64,000 nt of DNA from Fontibacterium medardense (GTDB taxonomy: Bacteria > Pseudomonadota > Alphaproteobacteria > Pelagibacterales > Pelagibacteraceae). The stretch lies in the NCBI GenBank assembly GCA_965235075.1, contig OZ249404.1, positions 124,001 through 188,000 on the forward strand, written 5' to 3'. Positions 41,383 through 50,931 of this stretch are shown here, piece after piece; position 1 is the stretch's first letter; the number at the start of each line of letters is the position of its first letter. Position numbers and translations under genes: made by a program. Below the pieces are notes generated by a model. The model saw only the letters and a program-made list of their open reading frames with translations, was not told the DNA's origin and made no database searches.

Positions 41383-42285
41383 ATGAATAAAAAATCTACT
41401 TTGCCAATAAAAAAAATATTTAAAAAAAAGCAAAGTATAAAACCAAAAAAAAATTTTGAAAATATAAATCAAATTGTTCCTTTAGTTACAATTGTAACGG
41501 TAGTTTTAAATAATCAAGCTTTTATAGAAGAAACAATTCAAAGCGTTTTAAATCAAACTTATCGAAATATTGAATATATAATTATTGACGGAGGTTCTAC
41601 GGACGGGACTCTTAATATAATAAGAAAATATGAAAAGTTTATAGATTTTTGGGTTTCAGAAAAAGATAAAGGTATTTATGATGCCATGAATAAAGGATTA
41701 AAACTTGCTAAAGGCAGATGGATAAATTTCATGAATAGCGGAGACACTTTTTATTCGAAAGACACAATAAAAAGTATTCCATTTACTGATTTTCAAAATA
41801 GCCCCATGATTTATGGCGGTATAAGATTATTTAGTAAGAATAGAAAATTTTTAAAGATAATTAAACCATTAATTTGTAATAAATTAAATTTAATATTGTT
41901 TCATTCTGGTGTTGTTTGTCATCAGGCTGTCTTTTATAATGCAGATATAAAATTTAGATACGCAGATAAATATAAGGTTTTAGGAGATCTTCACTCTTAT
42001 TTTGAATACATTAAACATGGGACTGCCAAGCGCTTAGATACTATAATTGCCAATTATCATGAAGGTGGATTTTCAGAAGTCAGTAATAGTAAAAGAGATA
42101 ATTTAGTTATTTTGAAAGAACAAGCTGGAGTATTTTATCTATTACGTTGGGCATTTTTTCTTTACTTAAAAATAATAAATTTTCTAAAAAATATTAGAAA
42201 TAATCTTCACTTAAAAATAATAAATTTTCTAAAAAATATTAGAAATAATCTTCCCAAAAAATTAGAAAAAAATAAAAAAAAATAA
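41383..42285 (+). CDS. Glycosyltransferase family 2
   Basis: A 300-residue GT-A enzyme. It has VTIVTVVLNNQAFIEETIQS, the GGSTDGTLNII nucleotide-binding segment, GIYDAMNKGLKLAKG and the DXD-like NSGD. The C-terminus carries a tandem 15-residue duplication (LKIINFLKNIRNNLH then LKIINFLKNIRNNLP) encoded by a 45-base repeat. Sequence around GIYDAMNKG is shared with the enzyme at 46375, so the two are paralogues. Donor and acceptor are unknown. Confidence 0.88.
   Translation: MNKKSTLPIKKIFKKKQSIKPKKNFENINQIVPLVTIVTVVLNNQAFIEETIQSVLNQTYRNIEYIIIDGGSTDGTLNIIRKYEKFIDFWVSEKDKGIYDAMNKGLKLAKGRWINFMNSGDTFYSKDTIKSIPFTDFQNSPMIYGGIRLFSKNRKFLKIIKPLICNKLNLILFHSGVVCHQAVFYNADIKFRYADKYKVLGDLHSYFEYIKHGTAKRLDTIIANYHEGGFSEVSNSKRDNLVILKEQAGVFYLLRWAFFLYLKIINFLKNIRNNLHLKIINFLKNIRNNLPKKLEKNKKK
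42165..42254 (+). repeat. 45-base in-frame tandem duplication inside glycosyltransferase gene
   Basis: The unit starting CTTAAAAATAATAAATTTTC (42165) repeats from 42210 with nearly no change, adding exactly 15 codons to the C-terminal tail of the GT2 gene. The length is a multiple of three, so the frame is kept. It looks recent. Confidence 0.9.
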
Positions 42286-42316
42286 TTATTAGATAAATAA
42301 ATGTATTTGATTTTTT

Positions 42317-43303
42317 TTGATGAAAATAAATAGTCAAGAGTTTATAAATAAAGAATTGAAAAAAGCAGTGTTGTTTTTGGTCTTTAACAGACCAAATACC
42401 ACCAAACAAGTTTTTGAAGCTATTAGACAAGCAAAACCCCCAAGACTTTATATTGCTGCAGACGGCCCTAGAGAAGGTAAGCTTGATGAAATTGAGCGTG
42501 TCAAGGAGGCAAGGAAAATTGCCACGGCGGTAGATTGGCCGTGCGAAGTTAAAATACTTTTAAGAGATAAAAATTTGGGTTGTAAATATGCTATTAGTAC
42601 CGCTATTAACTGGTTTTTCGAGCAGGAAGAGGAGGGGATTATACTAGAAGATGATTGCCTCCCTAATTTAGATTTCTTTTCTTTTTGTGAAAATTTATTA
42701 GATCGTTATTTTAGTGATGAGAGAATATTTGCTATTACTGGAAATAATTTTCAAAAGGGCAAACAGCGAGGAGATGCTTCTTATTATTTTTCAAAATATA
42801 TTCATGTCTGGGGTTGGGCAACTTGGAGAAGAGCATGGAAGCATTACCAGGTAGATATAAATTTTTGGCCAAAATGGAAGACTTCAGACGCTTGGACAAA
42901 ATACACGCCTGATAAAATTGAAAGAAAATACTGGCAAGAAATTTTCGATCGCTGCTATTTAGAAAAAATTGACACTTGGGATTATCAATTGTTATTATGC
43001 ACATGGTATAAAAATGGTCTGATAGCAACACCAAATGCAAATTTAGTCAAAAACATTGGATTCGGAATAGACGCAACTCATACCTATGATAAATCGAGTG
43101 AATTTTCTAATATGGTAACTGAAAAAATTGGTATTTTAAAACATCCAAAAATAATTGAGAAAAATATAAAAGCAGATAAATTTGTTACTAATCAACATTA
43201 TTATTTACGATATCAACGATTTCCTTATTCTTTGATTATTTTTTTTTACAAAAAATTAAGAAATGTTGTTTATAGATTAAAAAGTTTTCTAAAAAAATGT
43301 TAA
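42317..43303 (+). CDS. Nucleotide-diphospho-sugar glycosyltransferase-like protein (hemolysin HlpA-type)
   Basis: A 328-residue GT-A-like protein. It shows LVFNRPNTTKQVFEAIRQ at the N-terminus, then AADGPREGK, the acidic metal-binding LEDDCLPNLDFF near residue 112, and WGWATWRRAWKHY. These match the glycosyltransferase group annotated near capsule and LPS loci. GC content is a little higher than its neighbours. The start at 42317 is the first ATG, 31 bases after the previous gene. Confidence 0.8.
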   Translation: MMKINSQEFINKELKKAVLFLVFNRPNTTKQVFEAIRQAKPPRLYIAADGPREGKLDEIERVKEARKIATAVDWPCEVKILLRDKNLGCKYAISTAINWFFEQEEEGIILEDDCLPNLDFFSFCENLLDRYFSDERIFAITGNNFQKGKQRGDASYYFSKYIHVWGWATWRRAWKHYQVDINFWPKWKTSDAWTKYTPDKIERKYWQEIFDRCYLEKIDTWDYQLLLCTWYKNGLIATPNANLVKNIGFGIDATHTYDKSSEFSNMVTEKIGILKHPKIIEKNIKADKFVTNQHYYLRYQRFPYSLIIFFYKKLRNVVYRLKSFLKKC

Positions 43304-43325
43304 TAAAATCAATTAATAATAAAAT

Positions 43326-44123
43326 ATGACCAATAAAACGATAATAATTGGCATTACGGGAAGCACTGGTGTTTTGGGCTCTATACTTCTTAGAAAACTT
43401 AAAAAAAAAAATTATAAAATTGTTTGTTTTCGATCTGATATTCGTAAAATAACGAAAGTTAGAAGTTGGATAAAAAAAAATAACTTTGATGCAATTTTTC
43501 ATTTAGCCTCAATGGTACCTGTTAATTTGTGCAATAAAAATCCTCTTGATGCTTGTTTTATAAACATTGGTGGTACAAAAAATATTTTAAAATCTATAAG
43601 TAAATTAAAAAAAAAACCATGGTTTTTTTATGCCTCTACATCTCATGTTTATAAATTAAAAAAAACACCCCTATCTGAAAATGACATCATCTCACCTAGA
43701 ACATTTTATGGGTACACAAAATGGTTAGGAGAAAAATTATTTGAAAATCAAACTTTAAATAATAATCTAAGGTATTGTATTGGAAGAATTTTTAGTTTTT
43801 ATAGTAATTCACAATCAAAAGATTTTCTTTATCCTTCTATTAAAAATAAAATAAAAAAAATGTCCAATAAAAATTGTATTTCCATAATAAATGCTTACAA
43901 TATAATAGATATACAAAAAGCTGATAGTGTTATTAATATTATTTTAAGTCTTTTTAAAAATAAGGCTGAAGGTGTTTTCAATATAGGAACTGGTAAAGGA
44001 ACGCAAATTAAAAATTTTGCTAAAAAACTCACAACAAAAAAAATAATAGTTAAAACAAATTCAAAAAAAAAAAATGTGGTAGTGGCAAATATAAAAAAAT
44101 TAAATTCTATTATTGATTTATGA
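43326..44123 (+). CDS. NAD-dependent epimerase/dehydratase
   Basis: An extended SDR protein of 265 residues with GITGSTGVLGSILLRKL, the catalytic ASTSHVY serine region and YGYTKWLGE (YxxxK). It most resembles sugar-nucleotide dehydratases or reductases such as those acting on dTDP- or GDP-4-keto sugars. Shorter than most (usual length about 300), ending in a poly-lysine-rich tail encoded by a 12-base A run at about 44063-44074. It overlaps the next gene by 4 bases. Confidence 0.8.
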   Translation: MTNKTIIIGITGSTGVLGSILLRKLKKKNYKIVCFRSDIRKITKVRSWIKKNNFDAIFHLASMVPVNLCNKNPLDACFINIGGTKNILKSISKLKKKPWFFYASTSHVYKLKKTPLSENDIISPRTFYGYTKWLGEKLFENQTLNNNLRYCIGRIFSFYSNSQSKDFLYPSIKNKIKKMSNKNCISIINAYNIIDIQKADSVINIILSLFKNKAEGVFNIGTGKGTQIKNFAKKLTTKKIIVKTNSKKKNVVVANIKKLNSIIDL

Positions 44124-44998
44124 TTAATTTGAAAAGAGTCTCAACAGTAATACCAACTTTTAATAGAGAAGTTTATCTTAAAAAAGCAATTCAATCTTGT
44201 TTAGCCCAAACATTAAATCACGAAATAATAGTTTGTAATCATGGAGGAACAGATGGGACAGATAAGATGATTCAGGAATTTAATGGTAAAATCAAATATA
44301 TTAAGAGAGTCAAAAATCATGGGCCGCATTATTGTTGGTTAGAAGGTGTAATGGAGGCAAGTGGTGAATATATTAATTTATTATTTGATGATGATTGGAT
44401 AGAACCAAGTTATTTAAAAAAAACCATTAAGTACTTTGATAATCATGATGTTGGATTTGTATTTTCATCAGCCAATTTGTATGATGACAAAAGTCAAAAA
44501 GTTCTTAAAATTTTTCATAATGAATTTTTATTTAAAAGTGGTATTTATGAAGTTAATAAGTATGAATCCCATTTTGTAGCAAAGTTAATATCACCGACAG
44601 CATTAATTATTAGGAAAAAAGACATGGTAGATGCTTTATATGTTGGTAACTTACCGCTATCTAAAAATAATTATAAAGGAGTTGGGCCTGACAAACTAAT
44701 GATTTTGTTATGTATGCTAAGATATTCTAAATTTGCGTATTTATCTGAACCTTTAGTATATTACAGGTCACATCCAAATTCTATAACAATAGATAGCCAA
44801 TCATCAAGCGAAAAGACAAAAAAATTCAAGCTAGCGTACGCAGAAGTAGATCAATATTATTATACTCTCAAATTGGGGAAATACTCTGTATTAAAATGGG
44901 GAAAATATTTTATATTATTATATAGTAAATTTTTTTTTTATTTCAGATTTATCGTAGGTAAAATTATAAAAATTTTAAATCAAATATTTAAAAATTAA
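44120..44998 (+). CDS. Glycosyltransferase family 2
   Basis: A 292-residue GT-A enzyme with STVIPTFNREVYLKKAIQSC, the CNHGGTDGTDKMIQEF segment, the metal-binding LLFDDDWIEPSYLKK, and a C-terminal hydrophobic stretch that may anchor it to the membrane. It overlaps the epimerase by 4 bases and ends 3 bases before the sugar dehydratase, so the three genes are one translational unit. Specificity is unknown. Confidence 0.87.
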   Translation: MINLKRVSTVIPTFNREVYLKKAIQSCLAQTLNHEIIVCNHGGTDGTDKMIQEFNGKIKYIKRVKNHGPHYCWLEGVMEASGEYINLLFDDDWIEPSYLKKTIKYFDNHDVGFVFSSANLYDDKSQKVLKIFHNEFLFKSGIYEVNKYESHFVAKLISPTALIIRKKDMVDALYVGNLPLSKNNYKGVGPDKLMILLCMLRYSKFAYLSEPLVYYRSHPNSITIDSQSSSEKTKKFKLAYAEVDQYYYTLKLGKYSVLKWGKYFILLYSKFFFYFRFIVGKIIKILNQIFKN

Positions 44999-45001
44999 TT
45001 A

Positions 45002-46165
45002 ATGAAAAAATATCCCTTAGTTCGAGACACAATAACAAAAAAAGAAATATCTCACTTAAGTAAATGGTTACTTAAGGGCAAGCAATTAACAAAAGGAAAA
45101 CTTACTTTAGAGTTTGAAAAAAAATTTTCAAAATATATGAATCGTAAATATTCAATTTTTGTTAATAGTGGATCTTCCGCAAATTTGCTCATGTTGTCTG
45201 CTTTGTTAGAAAGTAATAGATTAAAAAATAAAAAAGCTATCGTAGCAGGAGTTTCATGGGTAACAACCCTTACTCCATTCATGCAGCTTAATTTTGATAT
45301 CAAGCTTTGTGACTGTGATACTAAAAACTTAGGTATTGACGTAGCTGATTTTGAAGAGCTATGTAAAAAAAATAATCCTTCAGTTGCAATATTAGTTAAT
45401 GTGTTAGGGCATCCAAATAATATTTATAAAATAAAAAAAATATGCAAAAAGTATAATGTTATTTTAATTGAAGACTCATGTGAGGCTATTGGAACAGTAA
45501 CAGGCAGTAAAAAGATTGGAACAGATGGCGTAACTTCATCATTTTCATTTTATTATGGACATCACATATCTACTATTGAAGGAGGGATGGTTTCAACAAA
45601 TGATTTTGAACTTTATACTATTATGCTTTCAATTAGATCGCATGGATGGGCTCGAGATATAGATAAAAAAATTAAAAATAAACTGGCGAAAAAATATAAT
45701 ATCGACGAGGTGAGAAATTTATATACTTTTTATTATCCGGGTTACAATTTAAGATCAACAGAAATAAACGCTTTTCTAGGCCTTGGGCAATTAAAAAAAA
45801 TAAACAAAATTTCAAAAGTTAGAAATGATAATTTTAATTATTATAAAAGTTTTTTAAAAAACTTTTGGTGTCAAACTAGTGCATCAAATTTTGTTTCAAG
45901 TTTTGCATTTGGAACGTTAGTGAAAAACAGAATGGAAGTATACAAATATCTTAAAAAATTTAATATAGAAACAAGGCCATTAATATGTGGAAATATTGGA
46001 AGACACCCTTTTTGGATAAAAAAAAATGGTATATCTACTTTAAAAAATGCGAATATAGTTCATGATTATGGATTATATTTGCCCAATAATTTTGATCTGA
46101 GAAAAAAAGATATTTATTTTATTTGTAAAAAATTTAAAGAAATTGCTATACCTAAATTTTTTTAG
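45002..46165 (+). CDS. DegT-fold PLP/PMP-dependent sugar 3-dehydratase (ColD/RfbH-like)
   Basis: A 387-residue protein of the DegT/DnrJ/EryC1/StrS fold. The usual Schiff-base lysine motif reads FYYGHHISTIEGGMVS, with His-His where aminotransferases have Lys. This substitution marks the C-3 dehydratases ColD (GDP-4-keto-6-deoxymannose) and RfbH/E1 (CDP-sugar). IEDSCEAIG keeps the cofactor Asp. With gmd in the same cluster, a role in making a 3,6-dideoxyhexose is plausible but inferred; the required downstream reductase might be the epimerase at 43326. Confidence 0.85.
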   Translation: MKKYPLVRDTITKKEISHLSKWLLKGKQLTKGKLTLEFEKKFSKYMNRKYSIFVNSGSSANLLMLSALLESNRLKNKKAIVAGVSWVTTLTPFMQLNFDIKLCDCDTKNLGIDVADFEELCKKNNPSVAILVNVLGHPNNIYKIKKICKKYNVILIEDSCEAIGTVTGSKKIGTDGVTSSFSFYYGHHISTIEGGMVSTNDFELYTIMLSIRSHGWARDIDKKIKNKLAKKYNIDEVRNLYTFYYPGYNLRSTEINAFLGLGQLKKINKISKVRNDNFNYYKSFLKNFWCQTSASNFVSSFAFGTLVKNRMEVYKYLKKFNIETRPLICGNIGRHPFWIKKNGISTLKNANIVHDYGLYLPNNFDLRKKDIYFICKKFKEIAIPKFF

Positions 46166-46374
46166 ACATATAAAATTTATAATCACAAGGTGCTGCCTAA
46201 ACAATTAATTAATTTAGGATATAGATTTCTCTAGAATTTTTTTTATGTACTTACTATCTAATTTGATAACAGAGTATATAATCGTATGTTGTAATGTATT
46301 TACTGTTGTGGCCATGCCTTTAATTTAATATTTAAATGGTTCTGATAAAAAATGTATAATAAAAGACATTAATT

Positions 46375-47139
46375 TTGAAAATATCTATTATTACAGTTAC
46401 TCTTAATAGTGCCTCAAGTGTCAACGACTGTTTGGCATCCGTCAAAATACAAAAGTATAATAATATTGAACATATTATAGTTGATGGAGGCAGTACTGAT
46501 GAAACTTTATCTTTATTAAAGTCAAATATAGCACAAATTGCAGTTTTAATAAGTGAGCCTGATAGAGGTATTTATGATGCAATGAATAAAGGGCTTAAAA
46601 TTGCAACTGGAGATATAATTGGTTTTTTAAATTCTGATGATTTTTATGTAAATAGCGAAGTTATTAGTAAAGTTGCAAAGGAGTTTGAAAGAGACCCCTT
46701 ACTTAATATTTGTTATGCAGATTTAATTTATGTAGATGGGTGTGATAATTCAAAAATAATTCGCTATATTAAATCAAGCGAATTTAAACAAGGTTTGTTT
46801 TCTAGGGGATGGTGTCCGCCACATCCAACATTTTTTGTACGTCGATCAATATATAAAAAATTTGGCAATTTTGATCTTAATTATAAAATTGCATCAGATT
46901 TTGATCTCATGATGCGATTTCTTGAGATATATAAAATTAAATCTCGATATGTATCTGAGGTCTGGGTAAAAATGAGAATGGGAGGTACTAGTAATAAAAG
47001 CTTAAAAAATATTTGGCTACAAAATAAAGAAATCTTAAATTCATTCAGTAAAAATAATTTATCAGTAAATCTAATAAGATTTTTTATTCATAAAATTATT
47101 AATCGTAGTTTACAGTTTATAAAAAGACCTAATATTTAA
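46375..47139 (+). CDS. Glycosyltransferase family 2
   Basis: A 254-residue enzyme beginning at a TTG codon (46375). It has SIITVTLNSASSVNDCLASV, GGSTDETLSLL and DRGIYDAMNKGLKIATGDII followed by the metal motif LNSDDF. It is paralogous to the GT2 at 41383. The 209-base gap before it (46166-46374) holds no recognisable gene and is AT-rich. Specificity is unknown. Confidence 0.86.
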   Translation: MKISIITVTLNSASSVNDCLASVKIQKYNNIEHIIVDGGSTDETLSLLKSNIAQIAVLISEPDRGIYDAMNKGLKIATGDIIGFLNSDDFYVNSEVISKVAKEFERDPLLNICYADLIYVDGCDNSKIIRYIKSSEFKQGLFSRGWCPPHPTFFVRRSIYKKFGNFDLNYKIASDFDLMMRFLEIYKIKSRYVSEVWVKMRMGGTSNKSLKNIWLQNKEILNSFSKNNLSVNLIRFFIHKIINRSLQFIKRPNI

Positions 47140-47235
47140 AAAGGATTTTAGTAACTGGAAAAGATAGTTTTGTTAGATATAATATTTATAAAAAGCTAAA
47201 TTTAGTGATAGCGTTTCAATATAGGCAAGATATGA

Positions 47236-48564
47236 TTGAAAAATATTAAACATTTAATTTATCAAAAAAAATTATCAAAATATTACTATCAAGACATGAT
47301 TTGTAAAAGTGTAAAAATAGATAATATTAATTTAAGTAGCATACAATTCTTTCTTCTATGTGCAATTCCCTATAGTTTAGTATTCTCTATTTTTGTAGCT
47401 GATTTTTGCGTAGTTCTAATATGCTTTTTATTTATAACAAAAAATATAATAGAAAAAAAAAATCATTTTGATAGCACATTCTTTAAATTTTTTTTTATAT
47501 TTTGGGTATACATAAGTGTAAGATCGTTATTTACAGAGGATGTATTTTTTTCTTTAAAATCTTCATTGACCTTTATTAGATTTGGAATTTTTGCTGTAGC
47601 AATTAAATTTTTAATAGAAGAAAATCCTAAAAGAATATATTTTTTATTTTTTATATTAGCTTCTTTTCTTCCAATTGTAGCAGCGGATGGCATTCTGCAG
47701 TTTTTTACGGGAAAAAATATTTTTGGATATAGCGTAAGTTCTTTGCAAGGAAGATTAGCTGGTTTTTTTGATCAAGAGCTTATTATTGGAAGTTATGTAG
47801 CTAGAATGACCCCAATTATGATTGGAACTTATTTTTATTGCAAATATTTGAAATTAATTTCAAAAAAATGGGACTATTACTTACTTTTAATAACAATTTT
47901 TTTATTTTTTTTAGTTCTACTATCAGGCGAGAGAGTTTCTAGTGTTTATTATATTTTTTCAATAATTTTTTTATTTTTATTTTTAAATATTACTAGATTT
48001 AAAAAAATAGTAATTTTTTTCTTTGTCATTTTATTAGTTGCTTTTCTTATTGCAAAAAGTGAAGTTGTCAAACAAAGATTACTCATAAACACTGCAAGTC
48101 AAATAGGAATTTTAAATAAAAATAAACCAATATATATATTTAGTATTGAGCATCACAATCATATACTTTCTGCATACAAAATATTTAAAGAAAATATTTT
48201 ATTTGGATCAGGAGTAAAAATGTTTCGAAAAATTTGTGATAAAAGATATAAATTTAATGAGTATTCCTGCACAACCCATCCGCACAATCTAATAATGCAA
48301 TTTTTATCTGAAACTGGAATTTTAGGATTACTATTTTATATTTTAACTTTATTTTATATTTTATTTAAAATGCTCAAAATTTTTAAATTAAAAATCTTTA
48401 ATAAAATAAAAGATTTTCATCGCTGCCAATTTTTTTTCTTAACAGCTTTATTAATATCCTTATTTCCAATTTTGCCATCAGGAAGTTTTTTCAATAATTG
48501 GATCGGAATAGTTTCCTTTCTTCCAGCAGCTTTATATTTAGGAACTGCAATAAAAAGAAATTAA
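47236..48564 (+). CDS. O-antigen polymerase/ligase-like membrane protein (Wzy/WaaL type)
   Basis: A 442-residue protein with about 10-12 hydrophobic spans and a large periplasmic loop (near residues 285-345) that contains HHNHILSAYKIFKENILFGSG, KICDKRYKF and TTHPHNLIMQFLSETG. HPHN in the loop is the hallmark of Wzy_C/O-antigen ligase family proteins. The start is uncertain: the TTG at 47236 or the later Met in MICKSVK. It probably joins or polymerises glycan repeat units at the periplasmic face. Confidence 0.85.
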   Translation: MKNIKHLIYQKKLSKYYYQDMICKSVKIDNINLSSIQFFLLCAIPYSLVFSIFVADFCVVLICFLFITKNIIEKKNHFDSTFFKFFFIFWVYISVRSLFTEDVFFSLKSSLTFIRFGIFAVAIKFLIEENPKRIYFLFFILASFLPIVAADGILQFFTGKNIFGYSVSSLQGRLAGFFDQELIIGSYVARMTPIMIGTYFYCKYLKLISKKWDYYLLLITIFLFFLVLLSGERVSSVYYIFSIIFLFLFLNITRFKKIVIFFFVILLVAFLIAKSEVVKQRLLINTASQIGILNKNKPIYIFSIEHHNHILSAYKIFKENILFGSGVKMFRKICDKRYKFNEYSCTTHPHNLIMQFLSETGILGLLFYILTLFYILFKMLKIFKLKIFNKIKDFHRCQFFFLTALLISLFPILPSGSFFNNWIGIVSFLPAALYLGTAIKRN

Positions 48565-48565
48565 A

Positions 48566-49561
48566 ATGTCTATCTCCGTTTATTTTGTTTTATTTATTAA
48601 TATAATTTTTTTTTTATTTTTTTTTCAAATTCAAAAAAAAATTAATATATTCGATAAACCCAACTTAGAGAGAAAAATTCACTCCAAGCCCATCTCGTCT
48701 GCTGGTGGCGTTTTATTAACAGCAAGTTTATTAATTTATTTTATATTTGTTCTGTTCGGATTTGATAAAAATTTATTAAGTTTTAGAGAAAATTTATCGA
48801 TAATTATATTAATTTTATCTTTTTTTTTATTGGGAATTTACGACGACAAATTTAGCATAAAACCTTACACTAGACTTTTGCTTGGTTTTTTAATTATTTT
48901 AATATTAGTTTTGTTCAATGATAATTTTAATATCAAGGAGCTAAAGTTTAGTTTTTTAGATTACAAAATAAGTCTTGGAAATCTATCAATTGTTTTTACA
49001 ATAATTTGTGTTCTGCTTTTTATTAATGCTTGCAATATGTTTGATGGAATTAATTTACAATTTGGTTTTTATATTTTTTTATTACTTATAATTTTTAATA
49101 GTAAAGGTGTTTTAGAAAATTTGCTGATAGTTATTAGTATATTTTGTTTTTTCTTTTTATATTTTAATTTCAAGAAAATACTATTTATAGGAAATAATGG
49201 AACACTTGTTGCTGGGGCCTTATTTTCTTTTTTATTTATTAAGATTTATAATTTAGAAAATAGTCTATTTTATTCCGATGAAATTTTTTTATATATGTCT
49301 ATTTTAGGTTTTGATTTGATAAGAGTGTCCATTTCAAGATTAATAAAAGGAAGAAATATGTTTGAGGCTGATAAGAATCACATACATCATTTATTATTAA
49401 AAAAATTTAGTTTCTCTCATTCAACTTTATGCGTACAAATTGTAGTTATTTTTCCAATAATTTTTGCTTTTCTAACTAAAAACTATTTAGTAGCATGTTT
49501 TATTTCTCTTGCAGCATATGCAGCGCTAGTTATTTTTTTAAAAAATAGTAAAAAAAAATAA
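48566..49561 (+). CDS. Undecaprenyl-phosphate sugar-1-phosphate transferase (MraY/WecA family)
   Basis: A 331-residue polytopic protein with about ten helices. It shows NLERKIHSKPISSAGGVLLTA (cytosolic loop after helix 1), LLGIYDDKFSIKPYTRLLLG with the DD active-site pair, INACNMFDGIN and the GNNGTLVAGALF loop. These define the WecA/WbpL group that starts lipid-linked glycan synthesis. It is 1 base from the previous gene and is the last of the island cluster. The sugar is unknown. Confidence 0.87.
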   Translation: MSISVYFVLFINIIFFLFFFQIQKKINIFDKPNLERKIHSKPISSAGGVLLTASLLIYFIFVLFGFDKNLLSFRENLSIIILILSFFLLGIYDDKFSIKPYTRLLLGFLIILILVLFNDNFNIKELKFSFLDYKISLGNLSIVFTIICVLLFINACNMFDGINLQFGFYIFLLLIIFNSKGVLENLLIVISIFCFFFLYFNFKKILFIGNNGTLVAGALFSFLFIKIYNLENSLFYSDEIFLYMSILGFDLIRVSISRLIKGRNMFEADKNHIHHLLLKKFSFSHSTLCVQIVVIFPIIFAFLTKNYLVACFISLAAYAALVIFLKNSKKK

Positions 49562-49666
49562 TTTTTTTATCTTTAATTTTTATTTAATATTTTATTATAA
49601 TTTTTAAGCTTTATAAATATTTTTTAACTATTATATTTTATTGAGCGATAAATGGTTGTTTCAAAT

Positions 49667-49743
<77 letters not shown>

Positions 49744-49859
49744 ATAATTTTTTTTTAGTTATAACATTATATTTTAAATTATCTACTTTTCCCTAAGTTT
49801 AGGGGTGATGTTAAAATATTTAAGATATTTACAAAAGAATACTATTTATGTACAAAACC

Positions 49860-49979
49860 TTGCCTGGTGATTATTGCAAAGGAGTAACACCCGATCCCAT
49901 TCCGAACTCGGCAGTTAAGCCCTTTAGCGCCAATGGTACTTTGTCTTAAGGCACGGAAGAGTAGGTCGTTGCCAGGCTT
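49860..49979 (+). rRNA. rrf: 5S ribosomal RNA
   Basis: About 115-120 nt. GCCTGGTG at 49862 pairs with the terminal CCAGGC at 49972-49977. The loop ACCCGATCCCATTCCGAACTC is diagnostic. It lies about 17 kb after 23S with the polysaccharide island between them, the separated layout reported for SAR11 genomes. An epimerase gene starts 25 bases after the end. Confidence 0.95.
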
Positions 49980-50003
49980 TATATAAATCCTTCTTAAATT
50001 TTA

Positions 50004-50888
50004 ATGAGAAATATATTAGTGGTTACTGGTGGAGCTGGGTTTATAGGCTCTAATTTAATATCTGAGCTTTTAAAATTTAAAAAAATTCGTATTTTAAGTA
50101 TTGATAATTACTCCTCAGGATTTGTTAAAAATCATATCAAAAATAAACGAGTTAAGTATTTAAAGGGAAGCACCAAACATATTGAAAATTTGTTGAGAAG
50201 TTACAAAGGTAAAATTCATAGTATTTTTCATTTTGGAGAATTTGCAAGAATTTATCAAAGCTTTAAAAAGATTAATGAGTGCTTTAGTTCAAATATTGAA
50301 GGAAGCTCAAATGTATTTAATTTTGCATTAAAAAATAAAATTAAATTAATTTATTCTGCAACTTCTGCAAGCTTGGGAAATAAAGGGGAGGACATGAATT
50401 TATCTCCTTATGCTTTTTCAAAGGCGAAGAATTTAGAATTATTAGAGAATTTAAAGAAGTGGTTTAATTTTAGATATGAGGCGATTTACTTCTACAATGT
50501 TTACGGAGACAGACAAATTTACAAAGGAGATATGGCAACAGTTGTTGGAATATTTGAAGATTGTTTTAGGTCAGGTAAAAAATTGCCAGTAGTAAGACCT
50601 GGAACACAAGAAAGAAGATTTACTCATGTTGTTGATACCGTTAAAGCCTGTATTTTTGCTTGGAGAAAAAATAAAAGCAAACATTATTCAATTTCAAGCA
50701 AACAATCCCATAGCATTATTGAACTTGCAAAGATGTTTAAAAGCAAGATTAGATATTTACCAAAGAGAGAAGGGGAACGGTTCTCTTCTGCCTTAACTAA
50801 AATGAACCTAAATAATAAGATTATAAGATTAAGTGCTAAAATTAAGTTAAGTGATTATATTAAGAATTTTTTAAGGAATAATGATTAA
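50004..50888 (+). CDS. NAD-dependent epimerase/dehydratase (UDP-sugar 4-epimerase-like)
   Basis: An extended SDR protein of 294 residues with VTGGAGFIGSNLISEL at the N-terminus, YSATSASLGNKG and SPYAFSKAKNLE (YxxxK), and NVYGDRQIYKGDMATVV with RFTHVVDTVKA. Pattern fits UDP-glucose 4-epimerase-like enzymes. It begins 25 bases after 5S and may be transcribed by read-through from it. It may act with the island as a conserved flank. Confidence 0.85.
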   Translation: MRNILVVTGGAGFIGSNLISELLKFKKIRILSIDNYSSGFVKNHIKNKRVKYLKGSTKHIENLLRSYKGKIHSIFHFGEFARIYQSFKKINECFSSNIEGSSNVFNFALKNKIKLIYSATSASLGNKGEDMNLSPYAFSKAKNLELLENLKKWFNFRYEAIYFYNVYGDRQIYKGDMATVVGIFEDCFRSGKKLPVVRPGTQERRFTHVVDTVKACIFAWRKNKSKHYSISSKQSHSIIELAKMFKSKIRYLPKREGERFSSALTKMNLNNKIIRLSAKIKLSDYIKNFLRNND

Positions 50889-50931
50889 CTTTTCTTTACA
50901 AAGTGTTGTTTAATATATATTTAAAGTCTTT

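Noticed and set aside
42165..42254. Considered a CRISPR array for the repeated segment
   Set aside because: It is a simple head-to-tail duplication of two units without spacers and in frame with the gene. No CRISPR array was seen anywhere in the window.
49744..49859. Looked for a third copy of the 23S 3' end just before 5S
   Set aside because: The sequence here does not resemble the repeat; only two copies exist in the window.
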